This document shows positions 1 to 8,750 of a stretch of DNA of 64,000 nucleotides, one piece after another; the first letter of the stretch is position 1; every line of letters begins with the position of its first letter. This stretch comes from Bdellovibrionales bacterium RIFOXYD12_FULL_39_22 (GTDB lineage Bacteria; Bdellovibrionota; Bacteriovoracia; Bacteriovoracales; Bacteriovoracaceae). The stretch is from the NCBI GenBank assembly GCA_001770205.1, contig MEQL01000035.1:62001-126000 (forward strand). The letters are read 5' to 3'. Made by a program: the position numbers and the translations under genes. The notes under the pieces were generated by a model that had not been told where the DNA came from, made no database searches, and saw only the letters and a list, made by a program, of their open reading frames with translations.

Positions 1-896
1 AAGTCGGAAATATTTTATTGCGCTCGGAGTATTCGCGGCCCATCTTGCACACTATCCCTCTTGATGTTTGTGGCGCCGATTCTCAGGGGGGAATTGGTTA
101 TATGATTGGGCAGATTACCCAAAATGCACTGCGGGCCTTGGGAGTAAATCGTTTAGTGGCCGAAACGCTAAATCAAGTAGTGGTACGGGCGGACGATCCG
201 GCATTTTCGAATCCTACCAAATATATTGGCCCGGCAATGGGCAAGGAGGAGGCAGAAAAACGTGCATACGAAGATGGCTGGAAAGTTAAGATGTATAAAA
301 AAAATGAGGACGGAGTAGAGGTTTATCGACGGGTAGTCCCCTCTCCCAAACCAGTAGATATCGTGGAATTGGATTTAATCGATTCCAATTTAAGAAATGG
401 TATTGTCCCTATTGCGGTAGGCGGAGGAGGCATTCCAGTTAAGGAAGTTCCTGTGGAAAATCGACGTGGTAAAAAAGTCTCGGTGGCCAACTACAATATT
501 GAATATGAAAGCACTTCGGAAAAAAGCTTGCCAGTTTATACTGGAGTTGAAGCGGTGATCGATAAGGATTTGGCCTCAGCACTTTTAGGAATAAAGCTTA
601 AAGCAAAGGCCCAAGCACGAGGTGAAGATATCGATGCAGAATTTACTATTTTTACTGACGTGGACGGCGCAAAATTGGATTATCAAAAACCAACGCAAAA
701 AGATTTGCGTCTTTTAACGGTAGCTCAGGCCGAAGAGTTGCTTCGAAGCGGCGCTTTTCCGGATGGAAGTATGGGGCCTAAAATTGAGGCGGCCATAATG
801 TTCGTGAAAGGTGGTGGCAATAAGGCATACATCACCCGAGTGGATCTTTTTGAACAAACATTAAAACAAAATAGTGGCACGACAATTGTTCCATAA
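1..896 (+). CDS. Carbamate kinase (5' end cut off by window start)
   Basis: Carbamate kinase makes ATP and carbamate (then ammonia and CO2) from carbamoyl phosphate and ADP in the cytoplasm, the ATP-yielding last step of ureido-compound fermentation. The frame is open from base 3 and reads VGNILLRSEY, the conserved segment that follows HGNGPQ in this family, so roughly 45 N-terminal residues lie upstream and the TTG at 18 is not the true start. Further family segments are GGIGYMIGQ, PIAVGGGGIPV, EAVIDKDLASALL, TDVDGA and SMGPKIEAA near the C-terminus. It lies 17 bp before a YgeW gene, as expected for the YqeA-type carbamate kinase of selenium-linked catabolic clusters. ArcC of an arginine deiminase pathway is less likely because no arcA/arcB genes are present. 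Confidence 0.93.
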   Translation, partial: VGNILLRSEYSRPILHTIPLDVCGADSQGGIGYMIGQITQNALRALGVNRLVAETLNQVVVRADDPAFSNPTKYIGPAMGKEEAEKRAYEDGWKVKMYKKNEDGVEVYRRVVPSPKPVDIVELDLIDSNLRNGIVPIAVGGGGIPVKEVPVENRRGKKVSVANYNIEYESTSEKSLPVYTGVEAVIDKDLASALLGIKLKAKAQARGEDIDAEFTIFTDVDGAKLDYQKPTQKDLRLLTVAQAEELLRSGAFPDGSMGPKIEAAIMFVKGGGNKAYITRVDLFEQTLKQNSGTTIVP

Positions 897-913
897 ATTT
901 CAGGAGAAGGAAA

Positions 914-2107
914 ATGAGCGAACTAAATCAGTTGATCGAAAACATTGAATTATTAAAACCATCTAATCTGCACAAGAAAGATTTTTTACTTACGTGGGAG
1001 AAGAGTGTCGATGACCTAAAACAAGTGCTAGCAGTCGCAGATGCTTTGAAATTTTTACATAAGCATAATATCAATACTCGCTGCTTTGAATCCGGACTGG
1101 CCGTATCTCTTTTTCGTGATAACTCTACGCGCACACGTTTCTCTTTTGCATCAGCAGTAAACTTGTTAGGCCTGGAGATGCAAGATTTGGAAGAGGGAAA
1201 ATCTCAAATAGCACACGGAGAGACGGTGCGCGAGACTGCCAATATGATTTCCTTTTTGACAGAGGTTATTGGGATTCGGGATGATATGTTTTTGGGGGCC
1301 GGTAATCGTTATATGAAAGAAGTTGGTGCTGCACTGGATGATGGATTTGCCAATGGGGTTTTAAATCAACGTCCGACGGTGGTAAATCTTCAATGTGATG
1401 TCGATCATCCTACGCAGTCAATGGCCGATCTGTGTTGGCTGCAAGAGCATTTTGGTTCACTAGAAAATTTAAAAGGAAAAAAAGTGGCAATGACCTGGGC
1501 CTACTCACCTAGCTATGGAAAACCGCTTTCTGTTCCGCAAGGAATAATTGGACTTTTAACCCGTTTTGGCATGGATGTAACACTTGCTCATCCCGAAGGA
1601 TATGGACTTATTCCCGAGGTAGTCGATTTGGCCGGAAAAAATGCGCGCGAAGGTGGAGGTAGTTTCCGCGTGGCCAACACGATGGAAGATGCGTTTAAGG
1701 GGGCGGATATTGTTTATCCAAAAAGTTGGGCACCATATGCTGTTATGGGAAGACGCACAGAGCTTTTGTCCAAACAAGATCATAACGGACTTAAGGATTT
1801 AGAGAAAAACTGTCTGGCGCAAAACGCTAATTTTAAAAATTGGGAGTGCAACGAAAAAATGATGAAGCTGACGAAAAATGGAAACGCGCTGTATATGCAC
1901 TGCCTACCAGCGGACATTTCAGGAGTTTCTTGTAAAGAGGGAGAAGTGGCCGCGTCAGTATTTGAAAAATATAGAGTGGCCACTTACAAAGAGGCCGGAT
2001 ACAAGCCCTTTGTAATTGCTTCAATGATTTTAAATAGTAAATTTAAAGATCCGGCCAAATTACTTTCAGAATTTCGATCGCAAAATGTTAATCGGGTTTT
2101 TGCGTAA
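914..2107 (+). CDS. ygeW: Knotted carbamoyltransferase YgeW
   Basis: A 397-residue member of the aspartate/ornithine carbamoyltransferase superfamily. The carbamoyl-phosphate loop STRT is at residues 71-74 (FRDNSTRTRFSFAS) and the HCLPAD motif at 329-334; both the length and the downstream SCKEGEVAASVF segment fit the knotted YgeW branch rather than OTCase. The in vivo substrate of YgeW has been uncertain; run in reverse such an enzyme would release carbamoyl phosphate for the carbamate kinase encoded just upstream. A strong AGGAG ribosome site precedes the ATG. The next gene, ygeY, begins 17 bp downstream, so the genes are co-transcribed. Assignment of the family is firm; the exact reaction is inferred from context. 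Confidence 0.93.
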   Translation: MSELNQLIENIELLKPSNLHKKDFLLTWEKSVDDLKQVLAVADALKFLHKHNINTRCFESGLAVSLFRDNSTRTRFSFASAVNLLGLEMQDLEEGKSQIAHGETVRETANMISFLTEVIGIRDDMFLGAGNRYMKEVGAALDDGFANGVLNQRPTVVNLQCDVDHPTQSMADLCWLQEHFGSLENLKGKKVAMTWAYSPSYGKPLSVPQGIIGLLTRFGMDVTLAHPEGYGLIPEVVDLAGKNAREGGGSFRVANTMEDAFKGADIVYPKSWAPYAVMGRRTELLSKQDHNGLKDLEKNCLAQNANFKNWECNEKMMKLTKNGNALYMHCLPADISGVSCKEGEVAASVFEKYRVATYKEAGYKPFVIASMILNSKFKDPAKLLSEFRSQNVNRVFA

Positions 2108-2124
2108 GCTAAAAGGAGAAGATT

Positions 2125-3327
2125 ATGCTAGATGCTAAAAAAGTTATGAGTCAGGCCTATAAATATGAAGAAGAGATGACACAGTTTTTGCGCGATATGA
2201 TTGCCATTCCATCCGAAAGTTGTCAGGAGAAAGAAGTTATTGAACGGATAAAAAAAGAGATGAAAAAAGTTGGGTTTGATGAAATTAAAATTGATAAGAT
2301 GGGAAATATTTTAGGACGGATTGGTAACGGGCCCAGAGTAATTGCTATGGATGCCCATATTGACACAGTTGGAATTGGTGACCCGAACGCTTGGAAGCAC
2401 GGCCCTTATCAGGGGAAATTGGAAAATGGAATTATCTATGGAAGAGGTGCCTCTGATCAAGAAGGTGGCATGGCCAGCATGGTGTATGCCGGAAAAATTA
2501 TCAAAGATTTAAAATTAGAAGGTGATTATACGTTGTGGGTAGTGGGGTCGGTGCAAGAAGAAGATTGTGATGGACTTTGTTGGCAATATATTTTGAAAGA
2601 GAATGTACTTAATCCTCGGCCAGAAGTGGTGATTATCACCGAGCCAACTAATCTCAATTTATATCGTGGCCATCGTGGGAGAATGGAAATTGGTGTAACC
2701 ACTAACGGAGTTTCTTGTCACGGTTCTGCTCCAGAGAGAGGCAAAAATGCTGTTTATATGATGGCCAAAGTGGTGAACGAAATTGAGAAACTTAACGAGC
2801 GAATCAGAGGCGATGATTTTTTAGGTAAGGGGACAGTCACTGTTTCTTATATAGATTGTAAAACACCTTCGCTTTGTGCGGTTCCTGATCGGGCCTACAT
2901 TCATCTTGATCGGCGCCTTACCAAAGGAGAGACCAAAGAGAGTGCGATTGCCGAAGTGAAGGAGGCCGTTAAGCGTGCGGGTGTTGAGGCCACGGTGGAA
3001 ATTTTAAATTATGAAGTACCCAGTTACACTGGCCTAAAATATCCGACAGAAAAATATTATCCGACCTGGGTATTGGATGAAAATCATAAGTTGGCGACCA
3101 GTTCGGTGGCAACTTATGAAGCAGTTTTTGGCAGTAGGCCTAAGGTGGATAAGTGGACCTTTAGTACTAATGGTATTGCCACCATGGGAATGATGGGGAT
3201 CCCCACTATGGGATTTGGTCCGGGCAATGAAATTTATGCTCATTCCACCAATGATCAAATGCCGGTGGAGCATTTAGTAAAGGCCGCTGCTTTTTATGCG
3301 GCCTTTCCAACCATATATTGCAAATAA
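2125..3327 (+). CDS. ygeY: YgeY-family selenium-metabolism-linked M20 hydrolase
   Basis: A 400-residue M20-family metallohydrolase (peptidase/deacylase fold, two-zinc site). Metal-binding motifs are visible: DAHIDTV with His78 and Asp80, GRGASDQEGG with Asp111, and the catalytic/metal pair EE at 145-146 (GSVQEEDCDG). A late His lies in the segment EIYAHSTND. YgeY proteins are known as a distinct group linked to selenium-dependent molybdenum hydroxylase loci; they are thought to hydrolyse an acyl or ureido intermediate of purine or diaminopropionate breakdown. It starts with a good AAGGAGAAG site after ygeW. The gene for its usual partner YgeX (diaminopropionate ammonia-lyase) is not seen in this window. 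Confidence 0.9.
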   Translation: MLDAKKVMSQAYKYEEEMTQFLRDMIAIPSESCQEKEVIERIKKEMKKVGFDEIKIDKMGNILGRIGNGPRVIAMDAHIDTVGIGDPNAWKHGPYQGKLENGIIYGRGASDQEGGMASMVYAGKIIKDLKLEGDYTLWVVGSVQEEDCDGLCWQYILKENVLNPRPEVVIITEPTNLNLYRGHRGRMEIGVTTNGVSCHGSAPERGKNAVYMMAKVVNEIEKLNERIRGDDFLGKGTVTVSYIDCKTPSLCAVPDRAYIHLDRRLTKGETKESAIAEVKEAVKRAGVEATVEILNYEVPSYTGLKYPTEKYYPTWVLDENHKLATSSVATYEAVFGSRPKVDKWTFSTNGIATMGMMGIPTMGFGPGNEIYAHSTNDQMPVEHLVKAAAFYAAFPTIYCK

Positions 3328-3344
3328 AGCAGGTGGTATTTAGC

Positions 3345-5927
3345 ATGGAATTTTTTTTAAACGGAGAATTTAGGAAGTACAGCGGTGATGTGAATTTGAA
3401 CTTATTAAAATATCTTCGAGAAATCGAAGGTATTACCACTGCTAAAGATGGTTGTTCGTGTCAGGGGGCTTGTGGGGCCTGCACGGTGGAAATTGACGGG
3501 AAGGCCACTCTCGCTTGTGCGACTAAAATGAAGACGCTTGCAGGCAAGCATATTTTAACTACCGAGGGTTTGGAGCTTAAAATTCAAGAATATTTTGCTC
3601 GCGCATTTATGGAAAAGGGCGGAGTTCAATGTGGATTTTGTATCCCAGGGATTGTAATGGCCGCCAAAACTTTGTTGGCAAAAAATCTTAATCCGACACG
3701 TCAAGAAGTTAAAAAGGCCATAGCGCGAAATCTTTGTCGTTGTACTGGCTATAAAAAAATCGTTGATTCCATCTTATACGCCGCCAAGTTAATGAGAGGA
3801 GAAGAAGCTCTGTCGGTGATTAATTATTCTGGGAAGGTCGGAACTTTTCTTCCCAAATATGATGCCTATGATACGGTGTTGGGTAAGCGTGAATTTGTCT
3901 GCGATATCAAATTTCCTAATATGTTGCATGGTGCACTAAAATATTCAGATCATCCTCGTGCCAAAATTATCAAAATTGATTTGGCCTCTGCGCGGGCCAT
4001 CAAAGGCGTGCGGGCCATTTACACCGCAGAAGATATTCCGGGCGATCGGGTGGTTGGAATTGTTTATCGTGATTGGCCTATGATGATAAAAGCGGGGGAG
4101 ATCACCCACTATATTGGAGATGTATTGGCCGGAGTAGTTGCTGATTCGGAAGCGATTGCTCGTGAAGCAGTGGCATTGATTAAGGTTGAATATGAAGTTT
4201 TAAAACCTCTTTGTACGGTAGATGCTGCTAAGAAAAAAAATGCACCTAAACTTCATGAGAAAGGTAATATTTTATCGGCCTCAAAAATCAAAAGAGGTAA
4301 TCCTAACCAAGCATTAAAGGATGCGGCCTTTGTAACTCGCGGCACCTATTACACTCAGCGGATTGAGCATGCTTTTATTGAAACTGAGTGTTGCGTTGCT
4401 ACTCCCTGGAAAAATAGCGGGAAGCGAGGAGTAAAAGTTTTTTCTCAAGGACAAGGTGCCTATGAAGATCGCAAACAGATTGGCCAACTTTTAAAATTAC
4501 CACTGGATTTGGTTAACGTTATTCAAGTGCAAAATGGAGGAGGCTTTGGAGGAAAAGAAGACCTAAGTGTACAAGGACATGCTTCTTTGTTTGCCTATTT
4601 GCAAGATATGCCCGTTAGAGTTTTTTTAACACGAGAAGAATCATTGCGCATGCACCCCAAACGTCATCCGATGCGTATGAAGTATGAAGTTGGTTGTGAT
4701 AAAGATGGAATGTTGACGGTGGTGCGTGCCTATATTGATGGTGATAGTGGCGCCTATGCCTCTGTAGGAATGAAAGTACTAGAGCGAGCAGCAGGGCATG
4801 CCACCAGCGCCTATGCTGTTCCTAATGTCGATATTGAGGCCTATGCTGTTTATACTAACAATATCCCGTGTGGGGCCATGCGAGGATTTGGGGTAAATCA
4901 AACAGCGTTTGCTATGGACAGTTGTATTGATGATCTTTGCCGACAAGGAGGATTTGATCGTTGGCAATTTCGTTACAATAACTGTCTCAAAGAAGGATCC
5001 ATGACGGCCACTGGCCAAGTGTTAAAAGGTGGTGTGGGAGTGGCGCGAGCATTAGAAGCATTAAAAGATAAATTTTATGCTGCTAAATTTGCTGGCCTGG
5101 CCTGTGGGATAAAAAACACCGGTATCGGAAATGGAATGGCCGATAAGGCCGAGGCCAAGATTGTGATTGCGGATGTTGACCATGTTATCATTTATCATGG
5201 TTGGACGGAGATGGGGCAAGGTGTGCATACCATGGCCATGCAAACAGTGGCCCAAGAGACAGGAATTAATCCTGATATTATGGAAGTGCGAGTCGATACT
5301 ACTTCGGAAACAGTGTGTGGAATGACAACAGCTTCACGTGGGACCTCTTTAGTTGGGAACTCTCTGCTCAATGCCTGCATAAAACTTAAGGCCGATTTAA
5401 AACACAAAAAAATCTCAGAGTTAGTAGGACAGGAGTATCGAGGAAGTTGGTCCTGTGATTGGACCACGGATTTAAATGATGTCACGATCAAGGAACAGGT
5501 AACTCATTACTCCTATAGTTTTGCTGCGCAACTAGTTACATTAAATCAATATGGAAAAATTGATAAAGTTTATGCTGCTCATGATGCGGGAAAAATAATG
5601 AATCCCATATTGTTTGAAGGGCAAATTCAAGGTTCCGTTCATATGGGATTAGGATACGCACTTTCAGAAAAGTTTCCGATGAAAGATGGATGGCCAACCT
5701 CTTTTAAATTGGCCCGTTGTGGAGTATTGCGTTCTACTGAAACTCCGGATGTTGAAGTGATAGGTATTGAGAGTGGCGATTTGCATGGGCCGTATGGGGC
5801 CAAAGGAGTAGGAGAAATTGGACTAGTTCCCACCGCGGCGGCCGTGGCCAATGCGTTATTTCAGTTTGATGGTGTGCGCAGAACATCACTGCCTTTCGGC
5901 TTAAGTAAAAATCAAAAGGAAAAATAA
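3345..5927 (+). CDS. xdhD: Selenium-type molybdenum hydroxylase (fused 2Fe-2S and molybdopterin domains)
   Basis: An 860-residue xanthine-dehydrogenase-family enzyme of the kind annotated as selenium-dependent molybdenum hydroxylase / XdhD. Residues 1-80 form the plant-type 2Fe-2S domain (Cys37/39, 43, 46 and 58); residues 80-155 hold the second 2Fe-2S (CGFC and NLCRCTGY). The rest is the molybdopterin part: GGGFGGKED, LTREESLRMHPKRHP, GAMRGFGVNQ, GTSLVGNSLL and the GVGE motif with the catalytic Glu near 824. There is no FAD domain, so electrons must leave through a separate protein. ATG at 3345 is preferred over the TTG at 3318 because an AGGTGG site precedes it and the protein then begins at the 2Fe-2S domain. 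Selenium here would be a labile cofactor; no in-frame TGA is present. Likely substrate is a purine such as xanthine or hypoxanthine (inferred). Confidence 0.88.
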   Translation: MEFFLNGEFRKYSGDVNLNLLKYLREIEGITTAKDGCSCQGACGACTVEIDGKATLACATKMKTLAGKHILTTEGLELKIQEYFARAFMEKGGVQCGFCIPGIVMAAKTLLAKNLNPTRQEVKKAIARNLCRCTGYKKIVDSILYAAKLMRGEEALSVINYSGKVGTFLPKYDAYDTVLGKREFVCDIKFPNMLHGALKYSDHPRAKIIKIDLASARAIKGVRAIYTAEDIPGDRVVGIVYRDWPMMIKAGEITHYIGDVLAGVVADSEAIAREAVALIKVEYEVLKPLCTVDAAKKKNAPKLHEKGNILSASKIKRGNPNQALKDAAFVTRGTYYTQRIEHAFIETECCVATPWKNSGKRGVKVFSQGQGAYEDRKQIGQLLKLPLDLVNVIQVQNGGGFGGKEDLSVQGHASLFAYLQDMPVRVFLTREESLRMHPKRHPMRMKYEVGCDKDGMLTVVRAYIDGDSGAYASVGMKVLERAAGHATSAYAVPNVDIEAYAVYTNNIPCGAMRGFGVNQTAFAMDSCIDDLCRQGGFDRWQFRYNNCLKEGSMTATGQVLKGGVGVARALEALKDKFYAAKFAGLACGIKNTGIGNGMADKAEAKIVIADVDHVIIYHGWTEMGQGVHTMAMQTVAQETGINPDIMEVRVDTTSETVCGMTTASRGTSLVGNSLLNACIKLKADLKHKKISELVGQEYRGSWSCDWTTDLNDVTIKEQVTHYSYSFAAQLVTLNQYGKIDKVYAAHDAGKIMNPILFEGQIQGSVHMGLGYALSEKFPMKDGWPTSFKLARCGVLRSTETPDVEVIGIESGDLHGPYGAKGVGEIGLVPTAAAVANALFQFDGVRRTSLPFGLSKNQKEK

Positions 5928-7276
5928 TGAAAGGCTCAAACAGTATTTTGATTAAAAATGGAACTGTGGCAACCTTAGGAGAGAAAAATCAAATCTTAGA
6001 AGATTTTGATTTATTAATTGAAAATGGCGAAATTAAAAAAATTGCTAAAAAAATTTCGGTGGGAGAACCTGGTTGTGGTGTTAAAGTTATTTCGGCCAGA
6101 AATAAGTTAGTTCTTCCGGGATTTATCAATGCACATACCCACTATTATAGCTCTTTTGCTTGTGGATTTAATAAAGCAGCTTCTTCTGCCAACTTCCTCG
6201 AAGTTTTAGAAAATCTCTGGTGGCGTTTGGATAAAGAGTTATTGCTAGAGGATTGTTATTATAGTGCGCTGGTGGCCAACATTGATGCTATCAAAAAAGG
6301 AACCACGACACTTATTGATCATCATGCTTCCCCCAATGCTATAACTGGATCTTTAAAGAAAATTTCAGAAGCAGTACTTTTTGCTGGTGTGCGCGCTTCT
6401 TTGTGTTACGAGGTATCTGATCGTGACGGTAAAAAAATTAAAGATACAGGGATAGAGGAAAATTTAAATTTTATTAAGGCCTTGCAGGCCAGACCAAATC
6501 CCATGTTGTCAGCAATTTTTGGCCTACATGCCTCTTTTACTTTGAGTGATGAGACACTTTCGATGGTGGCCAAAAAAAATGAGGCAGACAAAGTTGGTTT
6601 TCATATTCACTGTGCAGAGGATATGGCCGATCAGAAAAATTGTGTGGATAAGCATAAAAAACGAGTAGTAGAGCGTTTGGCCTCCCACGGAATTTTAGGA
6701 AGCAAAACAATTTTAGCGCACGGAGTTTTTTTAGAAGAGGAAGAATTGGATTTGATTGCCAAATCCCAATCAGCAGTGGTGCATAATCCTCAGTCCAATA
6801 TGAATAATGCGGTTGGGGTTGCTAATATTTTAAAGATGCGAGAACGAGGGATTTTAGTTGGGTTGGGAACAGATGCGATGACAACTAATATGTTAGAAGA
6901 ACTCCGTAGCGCTATTTGGGTGCAAAGGTTACAGCAAAAAAATCCCTCCTCCGCATTTTCAGAGTGTTGTGACCTGCTCGTGAAAAATAATCGCAAGATT
7001 GCCCAACGTTATTGGCCGGCCTTGTCGTCAAATTCTTTCGAATTAAAGAAAGGGGCCCCCGCCGATGTCATAATTGTTGATTATAATCCGGCCACCTTAT
7101 TAAATGCAGATAACTTCTATGGACATTTAGTTTTTGGTGCTGCCCAGGCGACGGTAGATACTACGATCGTTAGCGGTAAGATTTTAATGCAAGATAAAAA
7201 ATTATCAGGCCTAGATGAGGAGCAGATCAAAGAAGAGGCGCGAAGAGTTTCTTCTTTGTTGTGGGAGCGAGTATAA
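5927..7276 (+). CDS. ssnA: SsnA-type aminohydrolase
   Basis: A 449-residue amidohydrolase-superfamily protein. The metal site is complete: HTH at residues 70-72 (NAHTHYY), HIHCAED, the AHGV segment and the late Asp in GLGTDAMTTNM. Its closest named family is SsnA, found with xdhD, ygeW, ygeY and yqeA in E. coli and in many anaerobes, where it is thought to deaminate or open a purine or pyrimidine ring. Its ATG overlaps the stop of the hydroxylase gene by one base (TAATG), so the two are translationally coupled. A 116-bp gap follows before hdrC. Chlorohydrolase or guanine deaminase are alternative names for the fold, but a separate guanine deaminase is present at 26416. Confidence 0.9.
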   Translation: MKGSNSILIKNGTVATLGEKNQILEDFDLLIENGEIKKIAKKISVGEPGCGVKVISARNKLVLPGFINAHTHYYSSFACGFNKAASSANFLEVLENLWWRLDKELLLEDCYYSALVANIDAIKKGTTTLIDHHASPNAITGSLKKISEAVLFAGVRASLCYEVSDRDGKKIKDTGIEENLNFIKALQARPNPMLSAIFGLHASFTLSDETLSMVAKKNEADKVGFHIHCAEDMADQKNCVDKHKKRVVERLASHGILGSKTILAHGVFLEEEELDLIAKSQSAVVHNPQSNMNNAVGVANILKMRERGILVGLGTDAMTTNMLEELRSAIWVQRLQQKNPSSAFSECCDLLVKNNRKIAQRYWPALSSNSFELKKGAPADVIIVDYNPATLLNADNFYGHLVFGAAQATVDTTIVSGKILMQDKKLSGLDEEQIKEEARRVSSLLWERV

Positions 7277-7300
7277 TTTTAGTATTATTTTGCGATTTTA

Positions 7301-7330
7301 TTGGAGATATCGTTTAATTGGCAGTATCAT
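7301..7330 (+). promoter_or_regulatory. Possible sigma-70-type promoter upstream of the hdr/flox operon
   Basis: TTGGAG (7301-7306) and TATCAT (7325-7330) are separated by 18 bp, four and five matches to the consensus hexamers. It sits in the 116-bp gap between ssnA and hdrC and would give a leader of about 55 nt. This would allow the Hdr/Flox genes to be expressed apart from the purine genes. The match is by eye only and chance is a serious alternative in AT-rich DNA. Confidence 0.3.
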
Positions 7331-7392
7331 CCCCCTGATTCACAGAGAAAATGAAGGAATCCTCGTCTTGACTTATTTAAGGAATTATTCTT

Positions 7393-7908
7393 ATGAGCAA
7401 GTGCATGGAGTCGGAGTGTAATAGTTACGTCGTTAAATGCTACCAGTGTGGAAAGTGTAGTGCTGGTTGCCAGATAAGTCCTTTCATGGATTATCTTCCT
7501 CATCAAGTAGTAAGATTTGTACAATTAGGCGACATTTACGTAGACAAGATACTTCAAAGCAAAAGCATTTGGTATTGTGCTGGTTGTCAGACTTGTTTTT
7601 CAAGATGTCCTCAGCAAGTTAATCTTCCTCATTTGATGGATCTTCTCTGTGAACGATCGAGTAAGTTAAAAAAAATTCATCCAGAAGCAAGAAAAATTTT
7701 AGCATTTCATAAATCTTTTTTAAATGGCGTTAATCGTTTTGGCCGCTCTTTTGAGCTGGGTTTGGTTGGTGAATTCAAATTGCGAACGTTTAATCTTTTT
7801 CAAGATTTATTACTTGCTCCGGCCATGATTTTTAAAGGGAAAATTTGTTTTTTGCCGGCCAAGATAAAAAATCTTGCGTTGGTCAAGGTGCTGTTTAAGA
7901 AAAGTTGA
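7393..7908 (+). CDS. hdrC: HdrC-like 4Fe-4S dicluster subunit
   Basis: A 171-residue iron-sulfur protein. The N-terminal half has two 4Fe-4S motifs, Cys16-19-22-26 (CYQCGKCSAGC) and Cys62-65-68-72 (CAGCQTCFSRCP), with the spacing and the QISPFMDYLPHQVVRFVQLG linker typical of heterodisulfide reductase subunit C. HdrC passes electrons between HdrA and the catalytic HdrB. It is soluble here: no membrane helices are visible. An AAGGA ribosome site lies before the ATG. It is the first of seven tightly packed genes; the stop codon lies a few bases before the start of hdrB. Confidence 0.92.
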   Translation: MSKCMESECNSYVVKCYQCGKCSAGCQISPFMDYLPHQVVRFVQLGDIYVDKILQSKSIWYCAGCQTCFSRCPQQVNLPHLMDLLCERSSKLKKIHPEARKILAFHKSFLNGVNRFGRSFELGLVGEFKLRTFNLFQDLLLAPAMIFKGKICFLPAKIKNLALVKVLFKKS

Positions 7909-7916
7909 GGTGTCAA

Positions 7917-8750
7917 ATGGTAGTTAAAGATAAAAAGGCCTTGGCATATTTTCCTGGATGTTCGCTTCATTCCACGGCCAATGATTTTTCTAAATCGATT
8001 AAACTTTTAATGGAGATACTTGAGATTGAGTTAAAAGAGATAGAAGATTGGTGCTGTTGTGGTGCCAGTAGTGCTCATCGTATTAATCAGCATCTCGCAA
8101 ATGGCCTGGTAAAGCTTAATATTGATCAATGTAAAAAGATGGGACTTGATACTATTTTTGCTCCATGTGCGGCCTGCTTCAATCGCTTTAAAGTAGTAGT
8201 TTCTGAACTAGGTGATACGACTAAAATAGTAAGTCTTCCCGATTTAATCAGTAAGCACCTAGAAGAGATAAAAATAAAACAAAAGTTAAAGTTAAATATG
8301 AAAATTGCTTGTTATTATGGTTGTCTTTTAAACAAACCGCATTCCATTTTCAAACAAGACTGTGAAAATCCTATGACTATGGAGCAATCGTTGACTGAAT
8401 TGGGAATGGAATCAATTGAGTGGCCGTTTAAAACTGAATGTTGTGGAGCAAGTTTTTCATTATCAAATCCAGAAGTAGTTTATCAATTAACGGGAGAGAT
8501 CCTGAGAAAGGCGCAACAGCGTGGAGCAGAAATAATTGTAACTTCGTGTCCACTTTGTCATGTGAATTTGGATATGCGGCAAAAAGAGATTATCAAAAGG
8601 AATAACGATATTACGGAAATTCCAGTACTGTACTTGTCAGAACTTATCGCTATATGTGTTGGCATCCCAATAGATAAATTGAAAATAGATGCTCACTTTA
8701 TTCAAGTGTCAAAAACATTTGAGGAGAAATTTACGGTATGTCACGGATAG
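7917..8750 (+). CDS. hdrB: HdrB-like subunit with two CCG domains
   Basis: This 277-residue protein has the two Cys-rich CCG domains of heterodisulfide reductase subunit B, which carry the unusual 4Fe-4S clusters that reduce a disulfide. Visible motifs are FPGCSLHSTAND, DWCCCGASSAHR, APCAACFNRF, then ACYYGCLLNKP, ECCGASFSLSNPEV and TSCPLCHVNLDMRQ. Translation most likely begins at the ATG at 7917, which has a GAGGTG site, rather than TTG 7905. It overlaps hdrA by 13 bp. In non-methanogens the disulfide substrate is not CoM-S-S-CoB; a DsrC-like protein or another thiol pair has been proposed for Flox/Hdr systems. No dsrC is in this window. Confidence 0.93.
   Translation: MVVKDKKALAYFPGCSLHSTANDFSKSIKLLMEILEIELKEIEDWCCCGASSAHRINQHLANGLVKLNIDQCKKMGLDTIFAPCAACFNRFKVVVSELGDTTKIVSLPDLISKHLEEIKIKQKLKLNMKIACYYGCLLNKPHSIFKQDCENPMTMEQSLTELGMESIEWPFKTECCGASFSLSNPEVVYQLTGEILRKAQQRGAEIIVTSCPLCHVNLDMRQKEIIKRNNDITEIPVLYLSELIAICVGIPIDKLKIDAHFIQVSKTFEEKFTVCHG

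Noticed and set aside
3345-5927. Possible selenocysteine in the molybdenum hydroxylase
   Set aside because: No in-frame TGA occurs. Selenium in this family is a labile cofactor and not an encoded residue.
7319-7336. TTGGCAG followed by TCCCCC, resembling a sigma-54 promoter
   Set aside because: The GC of the -12 element (TTGC) is not present, so the match to TGGCAC-N5-TTGC is incomplete.
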